DNA of 64,000 bases from positions 558,001-622,000 of the forward strand of contig CAWJJM010000004.1 of NCBI GenBank assembly GCA_963843275.1. Direction: 5' to 3'. The position numbers and the translations under genes were made by a program. Positions within the stretch are counted from its first letter, which is position 1; each line of letters opens with the position of its first letter. Below, in pieces: positions 1 to 10,167 of the stretch. Under the pieces are notes generated by a model that saw only the letters and a list, made by a program, of their open reading frames with translations, was not told the DNA's origin and ran no database searches. This DNA comes from CAWJJM01 sp963843275. Lineage in GTDB: Bacteria > Acidobacteriota > Thermoanaerobaculia > Multivoradales > JBCCEF01.

Positions 1-964
<964 letters not shown>

Positions 965-996
965 CGCTGACGGCGACGTCACCGCTCGGGTGTCAC

Positions 997-1024
997 GGGC
1001 CGGCGGCCGGTGGGTCGCCGGCCC
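997..1024. terminator. GC-rich hairpin between convergent genes
   Basis: GGGCCGGC (997-1004) pairs perfectly with GCCGGCCC (1017-1024) around a 12-base loop. It lies 33 bases after the citrate synthase stop and just beyond the 3' end of the opposing PEGA/PDZ gene. There is no clear T run, so its role as a bidirectional terminator is inferred from position. Confidence 0.35.
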
Positions 1025-1051
1025 GTTCCGTCTCCGCCGGGGGCCGCCGCG

Positions 1052-3283
1052 TCAGCGGACGGTCATCGCCCGCAGCCGCGCCTGGGCGCGCGGCGCCACC
1101 CGGGGGCCGTCGTCGTCGAACAGGCGGGCCGGGGAGGCCGCGGCGCGGTCGAAGGCGGCGCGCGCCTCGTCGCGGTAGGCGGTGGGATCGGTGGCGAGCA
1201 GGGCGAGGCCGAGCCAGTAGTCCACGGTGCCGCGACCCAGCCCGGACCGCTCCGGCACCTGGATGCCCCGCAGCGTCCGGACGGCGCCGATCCAGTCGGC
1301 CAGGCCGAGCTGCGCCGCGGCGCGGTTGAGGTCCACCACCCAGGCGGGGCTGGCGGCGTCGCCCGACGCCGTCGCCAGCGACCACCAGGACGAGGCGGCC
1401 GGCAGGAACAGGCCGGAGCTCGCCGGGTCGATGATCCGCGGGCTGGTGCCCAGCTGGACGGTCACCTGGTGGCGCGCGCCCGCCCGTTCGTAGGTCAGCG
1501 GCAAGGGCGCCCCGGGGCCGGCGGCGGCGAGCGCCGCGGCCGGGTCGGCGGAGCCGCCGGCGGAGACCACCACGTCCCCGGGTCGCAGGCCCGCCTTCGC
1601 CGCCGGGCCGCCCTCGGTCACCCGCAGCACCACCGGACCCGCCTCCGACTCCGTCGGCAGCAGGTCGGCGCCCAGCCAGGCGGTGGTCAGCGCCGGCGGC
1701 TCGGCGAAGCGGCCCGCCGCCTCGCGGAACGAGGTGGGATCGGCCAGGCGCAGGCGCAGGACGTCCGCCCGCGGCGGCCCCGGTGCCGCCGGGAACACCC
1801 AGAGGTCGGCGGCGGCCGCGTAGAGGTCGTCGGAGAGCACCGCCAGCCCGTAGGCGGAGCAGGCCAGGGCGCGGTCGGCGCCGCGCTGCATCCCCGCCCA
1901 GTCGATCGCCGCGGCCGCGGTGCCCCCGGGCGCCGCACCGCGCAGCGTCTGCGCCCGCAGCGAGAAGGGCGCCAGCACCGCGGCCCCGTCTTCCTCGCGA
2001 TCGAGGAACAGCCAGCTCCCGCGGGTCGAGAAGGCCACCGGGAGGCCGGAGCGCACCCGCTCCGCGGCGTCGGCGTCGCCCCCCAGGACACCCACCAGGC
2101 ACAGGCTCGGCACCAGCTCCACCGGCACCTCCAGCACCTGGCGGTCGGCGAGGTCGACGGCGGTCTCGAAGCCGCCCAGGGTGCCGGCGCTGACGGCGAT
2201 GCGGTGACCACCGACCGCCAGGTCGAGCCGCGGCCGGCCGGAGGCGTCGCGCGGCGGCGTCCGCGTCTCGCCGTCGACGCGCACCTCGGCGCGCGGCGGC
2301 AGGCCCACCAGCACGACCGCGCCGCCGGTGGCCTGCAACGTGATCGGACCCACCCGGTAGTCGCTGAGGTCGGTGATCCGCAGGTTGCCCTGGTGGCTCC
2401 GGAAGCCCTGGCGGCGCAGCTCGAAGGTGTGGTCGCCGGAGGCCAGCCCTTCGACGAAGAGCAGGGCCGGACCGGCCGCCGCCGCGGGCTCGCCAGGGGC
2501 GGCGGTCGACGGCAGGGCGGTCACCCCGTAGGAACGGCCGTCGACGACCACCTCGGCTCCCGGCTGGGCGGTGGTCACGCGCAGGGTGGCGCTGGTCCGC
2601 TCCAGCGCCAGGGTGCGCCGCTCGTCGGCGCCGGCGGCGAGCTCCACGTCGACCTCGGCGGGGGCGTAGCCGGGGCGGCGGGCGGCCAGGTGGTAGCTGC
2701 CGGCCGGCAACCGCACGGGCTCGCCGGCGGCGAGGCGGGGCGCCGGGGCGCCGTCGAGCGACAGCTCGGCGTCGGACGGGTCGAGCTGGACCGACAGGGT
2801 CCCCACGACCTCGGCCTGCACCGTCCGGAACAGCTCGGCGAGCTTCGGCGAGATCAGGCTGAGATCGGGCTCGTAGCCCGGGTCCACCGCCAGCGTCTCC
2901 CGCAGGTCGCTCCGCGCCGCCTCGAGCTCGCCGAGGTTGAAGCGCACCTCGGCGCGGCTGGCGAGGCTGCGCACCAGGAGCTGGCGGCGCTCGTCGGCGG
3001 CCTCGCTGGCCGGCTCGCCCAGCATGTCGATGAGCTGGGTGAAGAGCTCCTCCGACTCCGGCTGGTCGGCCGAGTGGAAGACGGCCAGGGCGCGGTCGAA
3101 CAACGAGCGCAGCTCGTCGATCCCGTGGCTGGGAAGGGTCTCGACGGTGATCGCCTCCTCGGCGGGCGGCGGCTGCTGCGCCACCGCGGGCGCCGCGGCC
3201 AGCAGGCCGAGGCCGGCGAGCAGGGCCGGCAGGGCGAAGAGCAGAACGCGGCGGGTCGACGGCGGCGGGGTTCGACGGCGCAT
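1052..3283 (-). CDS. Exported TPR/PEGA/PDZ repeat protein
   Basis: Protein of 743 residues with an N-terminal signal peptide (basic MRRRTPPPSTRR, then a Leu/Ala-rich core ending AVAQQ). Residues about 50-170 look helical and TPR-like. Next come several PEGA-type beta repeats (for example GTLSVQLDPSDAELSLDG), and a PDZ-like domain near residues 510-590 containing GGPAAKAGLRPGDVVVSAGG. The C-terminus again looks TPR-like. PEGA and PDZ modules bind other proteins or cell-wall material in the envelope; the exact role is unknown. ATG 3283 has GGAGTGAG upstream and starts 5 bases after the stop of the preceding gene, so it is the third gene of the kinase operon. I do not recognise a named family for the whole protein. 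Confidence 0.8.
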   Translation of the reverse strand: MRRRTPPPSTRRVLLFALPALLAGLGLLAAAPAVAQQPPPAEEAITVETLPSHGIDELRSLFDRALAVFHSADQPESEELFTQLIDMLGEPASEAADERRQLLVRSLASRAEVRFNLGELEAARSDLRETLAVDPGYEPDLSLISPKLAELFRTVQAEVVGTLSVQLDPSDAELSLDGAPAPRLAAGEPVRLPAGSYHLAARRPGYAPAEVDVELAAGADERRTLALERTSATLRVTTAQPGAEVVVDGRSYGVTALPSTAAPGEPAAAAGPALLFVEGLASGDHTFELRRQGFRSHQGNLRITDLSDYRVGPITLQATGGAVVLVGLPPRAEVRVDGETRTPPRDASGRPRLDLAVGGHRIAVSAGTLGGFETAVDLADRQVLEVPVELVPSLCLVGVLGGDADAAERVRSGLPVAFSTRGSWLFLDREEDGAAVLAPFSLRAQTLRGAAPGGTAAAAIDWAGMQRGADRALACSAYGLAVLSDDLYAAAADLWVFPAAPGPPRADVLRLRLADPTSFREAAGRFAEPPALTTAWLGADLLPTESEAGPVVLRVTEGGPAAKAGLRPGDVVVSAGGSADPAAALAAAGPGAPLPLTYERAGARHQVTVQLGTSPRIIDPASSGLFLPAASSWWSLATASGDAASPAWVVDLNRAAAQLGLADWIGAVRTLRGIQVPERSGLGRGTVDYWLGLALLATDPTAYRDEARAAFDRAAASPARLFDDDGPRVAPRAQARLRAMTVR

Positions 3284-3288
3284 GGGGC

Positions 3289-4770
3289 TCACTCCAGCAC
3301 CACCACACCCGACAGGTGCGGGTCGGCGATGTACAGGTGGCCGGAACCGTCCACCGCCAGGTCCTGGGGGTCGTCGAGACGCACCCCTCCCGGCAGGTCC
3401 GGGCCCACGGTCAGCAACGGCTTGCCGGCGGAGTCGAACACCCGGATCCGCCCGGAGCGCTCGAGCACGAAGACGTCGCCCAGGCGGTCGACGTCGATCG
3501 CCTGGGGGCGGTCGAGGCCGGTCGCCACCTCCTGGCCGCCGTCCTCCCCCGGCGCGAAGCGCAGCACCCGGCCGCGCTTGCCGTCGAGGACGTAGACGCC
3601 CAGACCGGGGGCGGCGGCGACGTCCTGCGGCTCGCCCTCCGGGGCGGTCAGGAGCGAGTGGGCGTCGCGCAGATCGCGATCGAAGGCGGCGGCACGCAGC
3701 GGCTTGAACAGCACCAGGAAGGTCTCGTTGCCGATGGCGGCGCCGGCGTCGATCCGCTTGACCACCCCCGGCACGCCGCCGGGGGTCCGGCGGCTGCCGT
3801 CCGCCACCGCCACCACGCCGTCCTCCGACGGCACGCGAGCGGCCCCGTCGACGCCCCAGAAGGGGCGGCCCATCTTGGGCAGCCGGCGACGCCCCGTCGG
3901 CGCCCCGTCGGCCCACGTCACCACCTCGTCCGGCCCCGCGTCGACCACCGCCAGCGCGCCGTCGTCGCGGGCGGCGACGGCGACCGGCCGCTTCAGCGCC
4001 AGCCCGGGCAGCAGCGCGGCCTTCTGCCAGGCCGCCGCGCCGGCGGCGGCGCGCAGGCGCAGGCGGTCGATCAGCGAGCCGCGCCGGCGCAGCGCCGCCA
4101 GGGACCCGGCGGCGTCCTTCGGATAGCGGTCGGCGGCCGCCAGCGCCCCGGAGAGGACGTCCGCCGCGGCCTCCCAGTCGCCGCGCCCGAGCATCAGGTC
4201 GGCCAGCGCGAGGCTGGCGCGCGCCTGCCAGCGCGAGGGCGGATTCAGGTCGACGGCCTCCAGGAACAGCGCCGCCGCCCGGTCCGGCTCGCCGAGCCGG
4301 ACACCCATCTCGCCGGCGCGCACCACCGCCTCGGTGCCCCAGTCCGGCTCGCCGCCCGCCGCCCGCGCCAGGTCGCGCACCGCCAGCAGCTCGTCGCGGG
4401 CACGGTTGAGGCCGGCGTCGTCCGTCGCCTGCCGGGCGTAGGCCTCGCCGCGCACCAGGCGCGCCGGGCCCACCTCGGGGGCCGTCGGCCGCATCGAGAT
4501 CAGGCTCTCGGCCGCCGCGGCGGCGGCCTCGGCGTCGCCGGCCGCCAGGCGCGCCCGCGCCAGGCCGAGCAGGGCGGGCGCCACCGCCGCCGCGTCGCCG
4601 CCGGAGACGATCGCCTGGTAGCGGTCGGCGGCGGCCTGGGGGTCGGAGTCCACCAGGGCCGCCGCCTCCTCGAGGGAGCGCAGGGTCGACGGGGTCTGCG
4701 CTGCGGCGCGGAGCGCCGGCGCCAGGACGAGGAGCGCCAGGAGGGCGCCCGCGGTGCGGAGACGTGCCAT
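3289..4770 (-). CDS. Exported TPR protein with C-terminal NHL/six-bladed propeller-like domain
   Basis: About 493 residues. A signal peptide (MARLRTAGALLALLVLAPAL, then RAAAQ) is followed by TPR-like helical repeats up to roughly residue 230, then beta-propeller repeats of NHL type, for example DRLGDVFVLERSGRIRVFDS and LAVDGSGHLYIADP near the C-terminus. Such proteins are usually extracytoplasmic interaction scaffolds. I chose ATG 4770 because GAGG lies six bases before it; an alternative ATG at 4794 overlaps the TGA of the kinase gene (TGATG) but has no ribosome binding site. Second gene of the kinase operon. No enzymatic motif is visible. Confidence 0.75.
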   Translation of the reverse strand: MARLRTAGALLALLVLAPALRAAAQTPSTLRSLEEAAALVDSDPQAAADRYQAIVSGGDAAAVAPALLGLARARLAAGDAEAAAAAAESLISMRPTAPEVGPARLVRGEAYARQATDDAGLNRARDELLAVRDLARAAGGEPDWGTEAVVRAGEMGVRLGEPDRAAALFLEAVDLNPPSRWQARASLALADLMLGRGDWEAAADVLSGALAAADRYPKDAAGSLAALRRRGSLIDRLRLRAAAGAAAWQKAALLPGLALKRPVAVAARDDGALAVVDAGPDEVVTWADGAPTGRRRLPKMGRPFWGVDGAARVPSEDGVVAVADGSRRTPGGVPGVVKRIDAGAAIGNETFLVLFKPLRAAAFDRDLRDAHSLLTAPEGEPQDVAAAPGLGVYVLDGKRGRVLRFAPGEDGGQEVATGLDRPQAIDVDRLGDVFVLERSGRIRVFDSAGKPLLTVGPDLPGGVRLDDPQDLAVDGSGHLYIADPHLSGVVVLE

Positions 4771-4793
4771 GGAGGACCTCGGAGGACGGCTCA

Positions 4794-6770
4794 TCAAGAC
4801 GGTGCGGCGGCGAAGATGCGCCCGGTCGACGGCCCCACGTCCTCGGTGCGGCGGGCGCTCTTGCCCAGACTCTCCCACAGGAACTCGATCTCGTGCCGGC
4901 CGTACGCCAGCTCGACCCCCACCGGCACGAAGCCGACGTCGCGGCCGTCGACCTTGACGCGGCAGTTGCCCGGGGTCGCCCCCACGGTCACCTTGCGGGT
5001 GGCGGGGAGGCTGATCTCCGCGTTGCCGCCGGGAGCCACCTCCACCGTGCGGGTGTCGGAGTAGAAGACCTGCGGCGCGCTGACCGTCACCCGGTGCGAG
5101 CCGGCCGGGACCTCGATGCGGTCGCCGCTGCGGCGCTGGCCGTCCACCTCGACGGTGACCGGATAGGCGGCGCGCACCACCAGGTGACCCGGCGGCGGCA
5201 GCTCGGGCAGGTCCACCTCGTAGGCGCCGCCCTGGTGCACCGCGTCCGGCAGGTCCTCCCAGCGCACCTTGCGCGACACCGGGCGGTGCCCGTCGAGGGC
5301 CAGCGCCAGGGCGTACTGGCGGCCGGGCTCCAGGGCGACCTCGACCGGCGTCACCCCCTCGACCGCCGAGCCGTCCAGGGTCACCCGCGCCCCCGGCGGC
5401 GTCGTCGCCACCGTCACCCGCTTCGGCGGCGGCTTCAGCTCCGGCGCCCAGCGGGCGCTGGCGGTGGCGCCGATCACCACCTGGGTGCTGGCCACCGTCT
5501 CGCCCTCCTGGCGCAGCTCGAGGCGGACCACCTTGCCCTCGGCCCCGCGCACCGGGACGAAGGCGGGGGTGGTCAGGTGCTGGTCCTCGCCGTCGAGGAA
5601 GATCGCGGCGCCCGGCGGCTGCGACACCACCTCGATCGTGCTGGCGGCCTCGGCGGGGGCGCCGACCTCCGCGGCGGGCACGCCGTCGGCCGCGGTCGCG
5701 GCGCCGCCGCGCTGCCACACGAACCAACCGGCGGCACCCGCCGCGGCCAGCACCACCACCAGGGTGAGCGGCAGCACCCAGCCGCGGCGCGGCGGCTGGG
5801 CGACGGTGGCGCCGTAGCCGGTCTCCACCTCGTCCGGGTTCATCTCGACCCGCTCGAACAGCGCGGTCTGGGCGTTGCGGTCGACGGCGGGCGGCGCCGG
5901 CGCCGCCGAGGGCAGCCCCAGGGCGCCGGCCAGCGCCTCGGCGAGATCGGTGCAGCTCGGGTAGCGCTCCTCGGGGTTCTTCGCCATCGCCCGCAGCAGC
6001 ACCGCGTCGACCGCCTCCGGGAGGCTGCCGTTGAGCTGGCGCGGCGGCACCGGGGCCTTGTGGATGATCCGATACATCATGGTGGTGGGGTTGTCACCGC
6101 TGAAGGGCTGCTCCCCGGTGAGGACCTGGTAGAGCACCACCGCCATCGAGAACTGGTCCGACGCGCCGGTGAGCCGGTCGCCGGTGATCTGCTCCGGCGA
6201 CATGTAGGCGGGCGTCCCCACGACGGCACCGACGGTGGTCGCCTGGGTGGTGCTGAGCTTGGCGATGCCGAAGTCGCTCAGCTTCGGCGTGCCCTCGGCG
6301 TCGAGCAGGATGTTCGCCGGCTTGATGTCGCGGTGCACGATGTCGCGGGAGTGCGCGTAGTCGAGCGCACCGCCCAGGGCGCGGCCGAGCTCGGCGACCT
6401 CCTTCGGGGTGAGGTGGCGCCCCGCCTCGAGCACGTCCTCGAGCGTCTCGCCCGGCACGAACTCCATCGCGATGAAGGCGCTGTCGCGGTCCTGCCCGAC
6501 GTCGTAGACCGTGACGATATGGGGATGCGACAGGCTGCCGGCGGACTTGAACTCGCGCTCGAAGCGCTCCTGGCGCAGCTTGAGGTCGGCCTCGCTGAGG
6601 CCGGCGAACGAGCGGATGACCTTGATCGCGACCGGCCGGCCGATCACCGGGTCCTCCCCCAGGTAGACGACGCCCATGGCGCCCTGCCCGAGCACACGCC
6701 GCACCTGGTAGCGGCCCAGCCTCTGGGGGTGCTCGCCCTGCTCCCTGACGTCCTCTCTTACGTCCCGCAA
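4794..6770 (-). CDS. Membrane Ser/Thr protein kinase with extracellular PEGA repeats
   Basis: Protein of 658 residues. The cytoplasmic Hanks-type kinase domain (about 20-280) has the glycine loop GQGAMGVVY, Lys50 in VAIKVI, Asp148 in HRDIKPAN, Asp166 of DFG and the TPAYMSPEQ activation-segment end. A transmembrane helix follows near residues 330-350. The remainder holds about four PEGA-like repeats (PPGAAIFLDG, PPGARVTLDG, PVTVEVDGQ, NCRVKVDGRDVG), placing a wall or protein-binding sensor outside the cell. The start is TTG at 6770 with TGAGGA six bases upstream; the in-frame region above offers no ATG or GTG before a stop. It leads an operon with two exported TPR/PEGA/propeller proteins that may be its partners or substrates (inference from context). 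Confidence 0.9.
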   Translation of the reverse strand: MRDVREDVREQGEHPQRLGRYQVRRVLGQGAMGVVYLGEDPVIGRPVAIKVIRSFAGLSEADLKLRQERFEREFKSAGSLSHPHIVTVYDVGQDRDSAFIAMEFVPGETLEDVLEAGRHLTPKEVAELGRALGGALDYAHSRDIVHRDIKPANILLDAEGTPKLSDFGIAKLSTTQATTVGAVVGTPAYMSPEQITGDRLTGASDQFSMAVVLYQVLTGEQPFSGDNPTTMMYRIIHKAPVPPRQLNGSLPEAVDAVLLRAMAKNPEERYPSCTDLAEALAGALGLPSAAPAPPAVDRNAQTALFERVEMNPDEVETGYGATVAQPPRRGWVLPLTLVVVLAAAGAAGWFVWQRGGAATAADGVPAAEVGAPAEAASTIEVVSQPPGAAIFLDGEDQHLTTPAFVPVRGAEGKVVRLELRQEGETVASTQVVIGATASARWAPELKPPPKRVTVATTPPGARVTLDGSAVEGVTPVEVALEPGRQYALALALDGHRPVSRKVRWEDLPDAVHQGGAYEVDLPELPPPGHLVVRAAYPVTVEVDGQRRSGDRIEVPAGSHRVTVSAPQVFYSDTRTVEVAPGGNAEISLPATRKVTVGATPGNCRVKVDGRDVGFVPVGVELAYGRHEIEFLWESLGKSARRTEDVGPSTGRIFAAAPS

Positions 6771-6895
6771 GCGATCCTCACCGGCGGCCGCGACGGGCCG
6801 CGTCCACGAAAGAAGTCATGTTCCCCGGCAGGCGATGATAGCCAAGGATACCAGCACACCGGAAGCGCCGCACCCCGAGGTGAAGCGCGACCTCA

Positions 6896-6901
6896 TATAC
6901 T
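6896..6901 (+). promoter_or_regulatory. Candidate -10 element TATACT
   Basis: TATACT lies about 40 bases before ATG 6942 in the divergent region between the kinase operon and the 144-residue gene. It is the best -10 match there. No good -35 hexamer is visible at 17 bases, so the call is tentative. Confidence 0.35.
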
Positions 6902-6941
6902 GCGGCCCGCAGCCCCGCGCGAGGGGCGGGAGCCGACCACC

Positions 6942-7376
6942 ATGACCAGAACGTTCAACTCCGAGTTCGCGCAGGTCCTCGACAGCCTCCTGCGGCGCGA
7001 GGACGAGGAGCGCCGCCACGCCCTCGCCGAGGAGGAGCGCTGGAAGGCCGCCGTCCAGGAGTTCCGGCAGGTGGCCGCCGACTGCATCCGCCCGGTCCTG
7101 CACGACGTGCAGCAGCCGCTGCGCGCCCGCGGCATGCACACCTACATCGGTGACAACACGCGCTTCGGGATGAGCTGCTGGCTCGACTTCGAGCGCGAGG
7201 GGGAGCCGGCCCGCGGCCTCTCCTTCCGGCTCGACGCCGACCGCAAGGTGGTCGAGGCGATCTACCAGCGCCCCATGGGCAGCTCGAAGCTCGGCGAGCG
7301 CCCGCTCGCCGACATCGACCGCGACTGGGTGCAGGAGACGCTGCTCACCTTCATCCGGCAGGTCTACTCCTACTGA
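6942..7376 (+). CDS. Conserved-looking hypothetical cytosolic protein, 144 residues
   Basis: I do not recognise a family. The protein is soluble, without signal peptide or membrane segment. Residues about 15-50 are a charged, probably coiled-coil stretch rich in Glu, Arg and Ala (LLRREDEERRHALAEEERW). The second half looks like a compact alpha/beta domain with alternating hydrophobics (MHTYIGDNTRFGMSCWLDFE, then GLSFRLDADRKVVEAIY). The start at ATG 6942 is preceded by GAGGGGCGGGAG. It diverges from the kinase operon, and its 3' end overlaps the opposing membrane-protein gene by seven bases. Confidence 0.7.
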   Translation: MTRTFNSEFAQVLDSLLRREDEERRHALAEEERWKAAVQEFRQVAADCIRPVLHDVQQPLRARGMHTYIGDNTRFGMSCWLDFEREGEPARGLSFRLDADRKVVEAIYQRPMGSSKLGERPLADIDRDWVQETLLTFIRQVYSY

Positions 7377-7828
7377 GATCGGCGCGGCTCCGCCCCCTCC
7401 CCGGGGTCGACGGGCCGCCGACGACCCCGCAACCGGGCCAGCACCCGCCGGGGATCGACCGCCGGGTGGACGCGGCGCGGACCCGGCAGCTGCAGGTAGA
7501 GGATGGCCCCGACCGCCAGGGCCCCCAGCGCCGGCGAGTGGATGCGCGCCGCCCGCAGGATCTCGCAGGAGAGGAACACGTAGACCGAGAAGCGGGCGCG
7601 CTCGTGACGGCGTAGCAGGAGAAACCCGACCAGCGGCGCGATCGCCAGGTAGACGAAGCCGTCCCACACCCGGTGGCTGCCGAAGTTCAACCAGCGCCGG
7701 CCGAGCGCCAGCGCCACCAGGTGGATCGCCGGGCTCGCCAACAGCGCGGCGGTCAACAGCCACAGGCCGAGCGGCCGCCCGGCGGGCGCGCGGGCGGCCG
7801 TCCCGCCCTCCTGCCGGGGGACGTCCAC
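7370..7828 (-). CDS. Small multi-pass membrane protein of unknown function
   Basis: About 152 residues with three predicted membrane helices: LGLWLLTAALLASPAIHLVA, FVYLAIAPLVGFLLL and ALGALAVGAILYLQL. The tail is strongly basic (RRVLARLRGRRR) and probably cytoplasmic. I chose GTG 7828 because TACACT lies exactly six bases upstream, the arrangement seen for several other genes here that lack a Shine-Dalgarno site; a longer upstream ATG exists but would overlap the panE leader. It converges with the 144-residue gene (7-base overlap) and diverges from panE. Function unknown. Confidence 0.6.
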   Translation of the reverse strand: MDVPRQEGGTAARAPAGRPLGLWLLTAALLASPAIHLVALALGRRWLNFGSHRVWDGFVYLAIAPLVGFLLLRRHERARFSVYVFLSCEILRAARIHSPALGALAVGAILYLQLPGPRRVHPAVDPRRVLARLRGRRRPVDPGEGAEPRRSQ

Positions 7829-7834
7829 CGCGGC

Positions 7835-7840
7835 AGTGTA
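7835..7840 (-). promoter_or_regulatory. TACACT -10 element, probable leaderless start
   Basis: Reads TACACT on the minus strand, then GCCGCG, then GTG 7828. The six-base spacing puts the expected transcription start at or next to the start codon. No Shine-Dalgarno sequence is present. Confidence 0.45.
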
Positions 7841-7867
7841 CGCCACGCCCCGCGGCCGGCCAGCCGT

Positions 7868-7873
7868 TAGACT
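7868..7873 (+). promoter_or_regulatory. TAGACT -10 element for panE
   Basis: TAGACT lies 19 bases before ATG 7893, with GGGAGGAGGGAG between. This predicts a short leader of about a dozen bases carrying a strong ribosome binding site. Confidence 0.4.
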
Positions 7874-7892
7874 CGTCCCGGGAGGAGGGAGC

Positions 7893-8829
7893 ATGCGGAT
7901 CGCGATCGTGGGGGCCGGCGGCGTCGGGGGCTACTTCGGCGGCCGGCTGGCCCGGGCGGGCGAGGACGTCGTCTTCATCGCCCGCGGCGCGCACCTCGAG
8001 GCCCTGCGCACGTCCGGCCTCACCGTGGAGAGCGTCGCCGGGGACTTCGCGGTGCGCCCGGTCGAAGCGACCGACGACCCGGCCGCCGTCGGCCCCGTCG
8101 ACGCCGTCGTGGTCGCGGTCAAGACCTGGCAGCTCGCCGCGGCCGCGGCGGCGATGTCGCCGCTGGTCGGTCCGCGAGACCACCGTGCTGCCGCTGCTCA
8201 ACGGCATCGACGCGCCCGACGTGCTCGCCGCGGCGGTCGGCCGCGAGCACGTGCTGGGCGGGCTGTGCCGGATCGTCGCCCTCAAGGCCGGCCCCGGCCG
8301 CATCCGCCACGCCGGCATCACGCCGGACGTCGAGCTGGGCGAGCTCGACGGCGGCCGCTCCGAGCGCGTCGAGCGCCTGCGCGCCGCCTTCGCCGGCGCC
8401 GGCGTGGAGGTCCGCGTGCCGCCCGACATCCGGGTGGCGATGTGGCGCAAGTTCCTCTTCATCGCGGCGCTGAGCGGCGTCGGCGCCGCCACCGGCGCGC
8501 CGGTCGGCGTCCTGCGCAGCGTCGCCCCCACCCGGGAGCTCCTGGTGGCCGCGCTCGAGGAGACCGCCGCCCTCGCCCGCGCCGTCGGCGTGGCGCTGCC
8601 CGCCGACAGCGTCGCCGCGACCCTCGCCTTCATCGACGGCCTGCCGGCGGCGGCGACCGCGTCGATGCAGCGCGATCTGCTCGAGGGCCGGCCCTCCGAG
8701 CTCGAGGCGCAGTCCGGGACCGTCGCCCGCAAGGCCCGCGAGGCGGGGGTCGCGGCGCCGGTCCACGACGCCCTCTACCGGCTGCTCCTGCCCCGCGAGC
8801 TGCGCGCCCGTGGCGAGGTCGAGTTCTGA
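7893..8829 (+). CDS. panE: 2-dehydropantoate 2-reductase (ketopantoate reductase), one frameshift
   Basis: Reduces 2-dehydropantoate to pantoate with NADPH in pantothenate/CoA synthesis. The N-terminal Rossmann motif is MRIAIVGAGGVGGYFGGRLA. VVVAVKTWQLAAAA matches the conserved Lys region, and the C-terminal helical domain (MWRKFLFIAALSGVGAATG, then SMQRDLLEGRPSELEAQSG) carries the signature MxxDxxxGRxxExxxxxG. The frame shifts by one base near 8177, where GGT CCG is followed by a surplus C before GAG ACC ACC; the two parts together make a normal protein of about 312 residues. ATG 7893 has a strong GGAGGAGGGAG site. The name covers a family that includes relatives of uncertain substrate. Confidence 0.88.
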
Positions 8830-8850
8830 GGCCCGTGCCCCCCGCCCGGG

Positions 8851-10167
8851 CTAGAGCTGCTCGTTGATCAGGTAGGCCGCCGCGTCCAGCGTCTTGTGCC
8901 ACCAGGAGCGGTGCGCCCACTCGCCGAGGTGGCGCTCGTCGCAGTCGCGCAGGTCGGCGGCGAAGATCGCCTCGAGGCGGGCGGCGACCTCGGGATCCCC
9001 GACCCCCAGGCTGACCTCGTCGTTGAGCTCGAAGGAGCGGTCGTCGAAGTTGGTCGACCCGATGGCGGACCAGGCGTGGTCGACGGTGAGGACCTTCTGG
9101 TGCAGCAGGGTCCGGCGGTACTCGTAGATGCGCACGCCCGCGGCCAGCAGGTCGCCGTAGTGATGGTGGCTGGCGTGCTGCACGATGGCGTTGTCCGTGG
9201 CCTCGGCCGAGGGCAGCATCACCCGCACGTCGACGCCGCGCCGCGCCGCGCGCTCCAGCATCTCCAGGCCGTCGGGGTCGGGGAGGAAGTAGGGGTTCTG
9301 GATCAGGACCTGGCGCGTGGCGCCGGCGATCGCCAGGTAGTAGAGCAGCTCCACGGAGGAGGTCGCGCCGCTCGGCGAGACGTAGGCGAGGTGGGCGCGG
9401 CTCGGACCGGCTTCGGGGAGCGCCGGGAAGTACCGCTCGCCGGCCACCACCTCCCCCGTCTGCTCCACCCAGTTCTCGGTGAAGGCCGACTGGAGCTGTG
9501 CGACCACCGGTCCCTCGACGCGGGCCGACACGTCGCGGTAGTGGTGGCGGTCCCCGGCGTCGCCGCTCCAGGCGTCGGTGACGCAGTGGCCGCCCACGTA
9601 GCCCACCCGCCCGTCCACCAGGACCAGCTTGCGGTGGTCGCGGTTGTTGACCGTGCCGAGGAAGGCGAGCCGGAAGGGGTGGTACCGCGCCACCCGGCAT
9701 CCCGCCCCCTCCATCCCCGCGAGCTCGCGGGCGCTCATCCCGCGGCCGCCGGAGGCGTCCACCAGGACCCGCACCTCGACGCCGTCGCGGGCGCGCTCGG
9801 CGAGCGTCCGCGCGAGCCGGTCCGCCACCTCGCCCTCCTCCCAGAGGAAGGTCTCGAAGTGGATGCTCTCGCGGGCGTCCTGCAGGTCTCCGAGGAGGCG
9901 GGTGAAGAACTCGCCGTTCTCGAGCAGCTCCACCCGGTTGCCGTCGACGAGGGCGCCGTGGGTGATGCCGGCCAGCGAGGGCAGCAGCTCGCCGACGACG
10001 CCGCGGTCGACGACGTAGAGGCGCACGTCGCGGCGGCGCTTCGTCGACCACAGGACCAGGGCGAGCACCACGAACACCAGGGCGGCCGCCGCCACGACCA
10101 CCACCCGGACCTCCATCCGCCGGTGCCACCACCCGGTTCGGCGGCCGCCGCCGCCCCGCCACCTCAT
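8851..10167 (-). CDS. cls: Cardiolipin synthase-like phospholipase D family protein
   Basis: 438 residues. One N-terminal membrane anchor (VVVVAAAALVFVVLALVLW) is followed by two phospholipase D domains, each with an HKD motif: HRKLVLVDGRVGYVGG and HQKVLTVDHAWSAIGSTNFD. This two-motif membrane-anchored layout fits cardiolipin synthase, which condenses phosphatidylglycerol into cardiolipin at the inner membrane; other PLD-type phosphatidyl transferases cannot be excluded. ATG 10167 overlaps the stop of the upstream EEP gene (ATGA), indicating coupling; a later ATG at 10116 would still keep the membrane helix. Confidence 0.85.
   Translation of the reverse strand: MRWRGGGGRRTGWWHRRMEVRVVVVAAAALVFVVLALVLWSTKRRRDVRLYVVDRGVVGELLPSLAGITHGALVDGNRVELLENGEFFTRLLGDLQDARESIHFETFLWEEGEVADRLARTLAERARDGVEVRVLVDASGGRGMSARELAGMEGAGCRVARYHPFRLAFLGTVNNRDHRKLVLVDGRVGYVGGHCVTDAWSGDAGDRHHYRDVSARVEGPVVAQLQSAFTENWVEQTGEVVAGERYFPALPEAGPSRAHLAYVSPSGATSSVELLYYLAIAGATRQVLIQNPYFLPDPDGLEMLERAARRGVDVRVMLPSAEATDNAIVQHASHHHYGDLLAAGVRIYEYRRTLLHQKVLTVDHAWSAIGSTNFDDRSFELNDEVSLGVGDPEVAARLEAIFAADLRDCDERHLGEWAHRSWWHKTLDAAAYLINEQL

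Noticed and set aside
1010..3595. Very long plus-strand open frame opposite the TPR/PEGA genes, and many similar long antisense frames elsewhere
   Set aside because: Composition is Arg/Gly/Pro-rich low complexity with no domains; the opposite strand encodes recognisable proteins. High GC leaves few stop codons in all frames.
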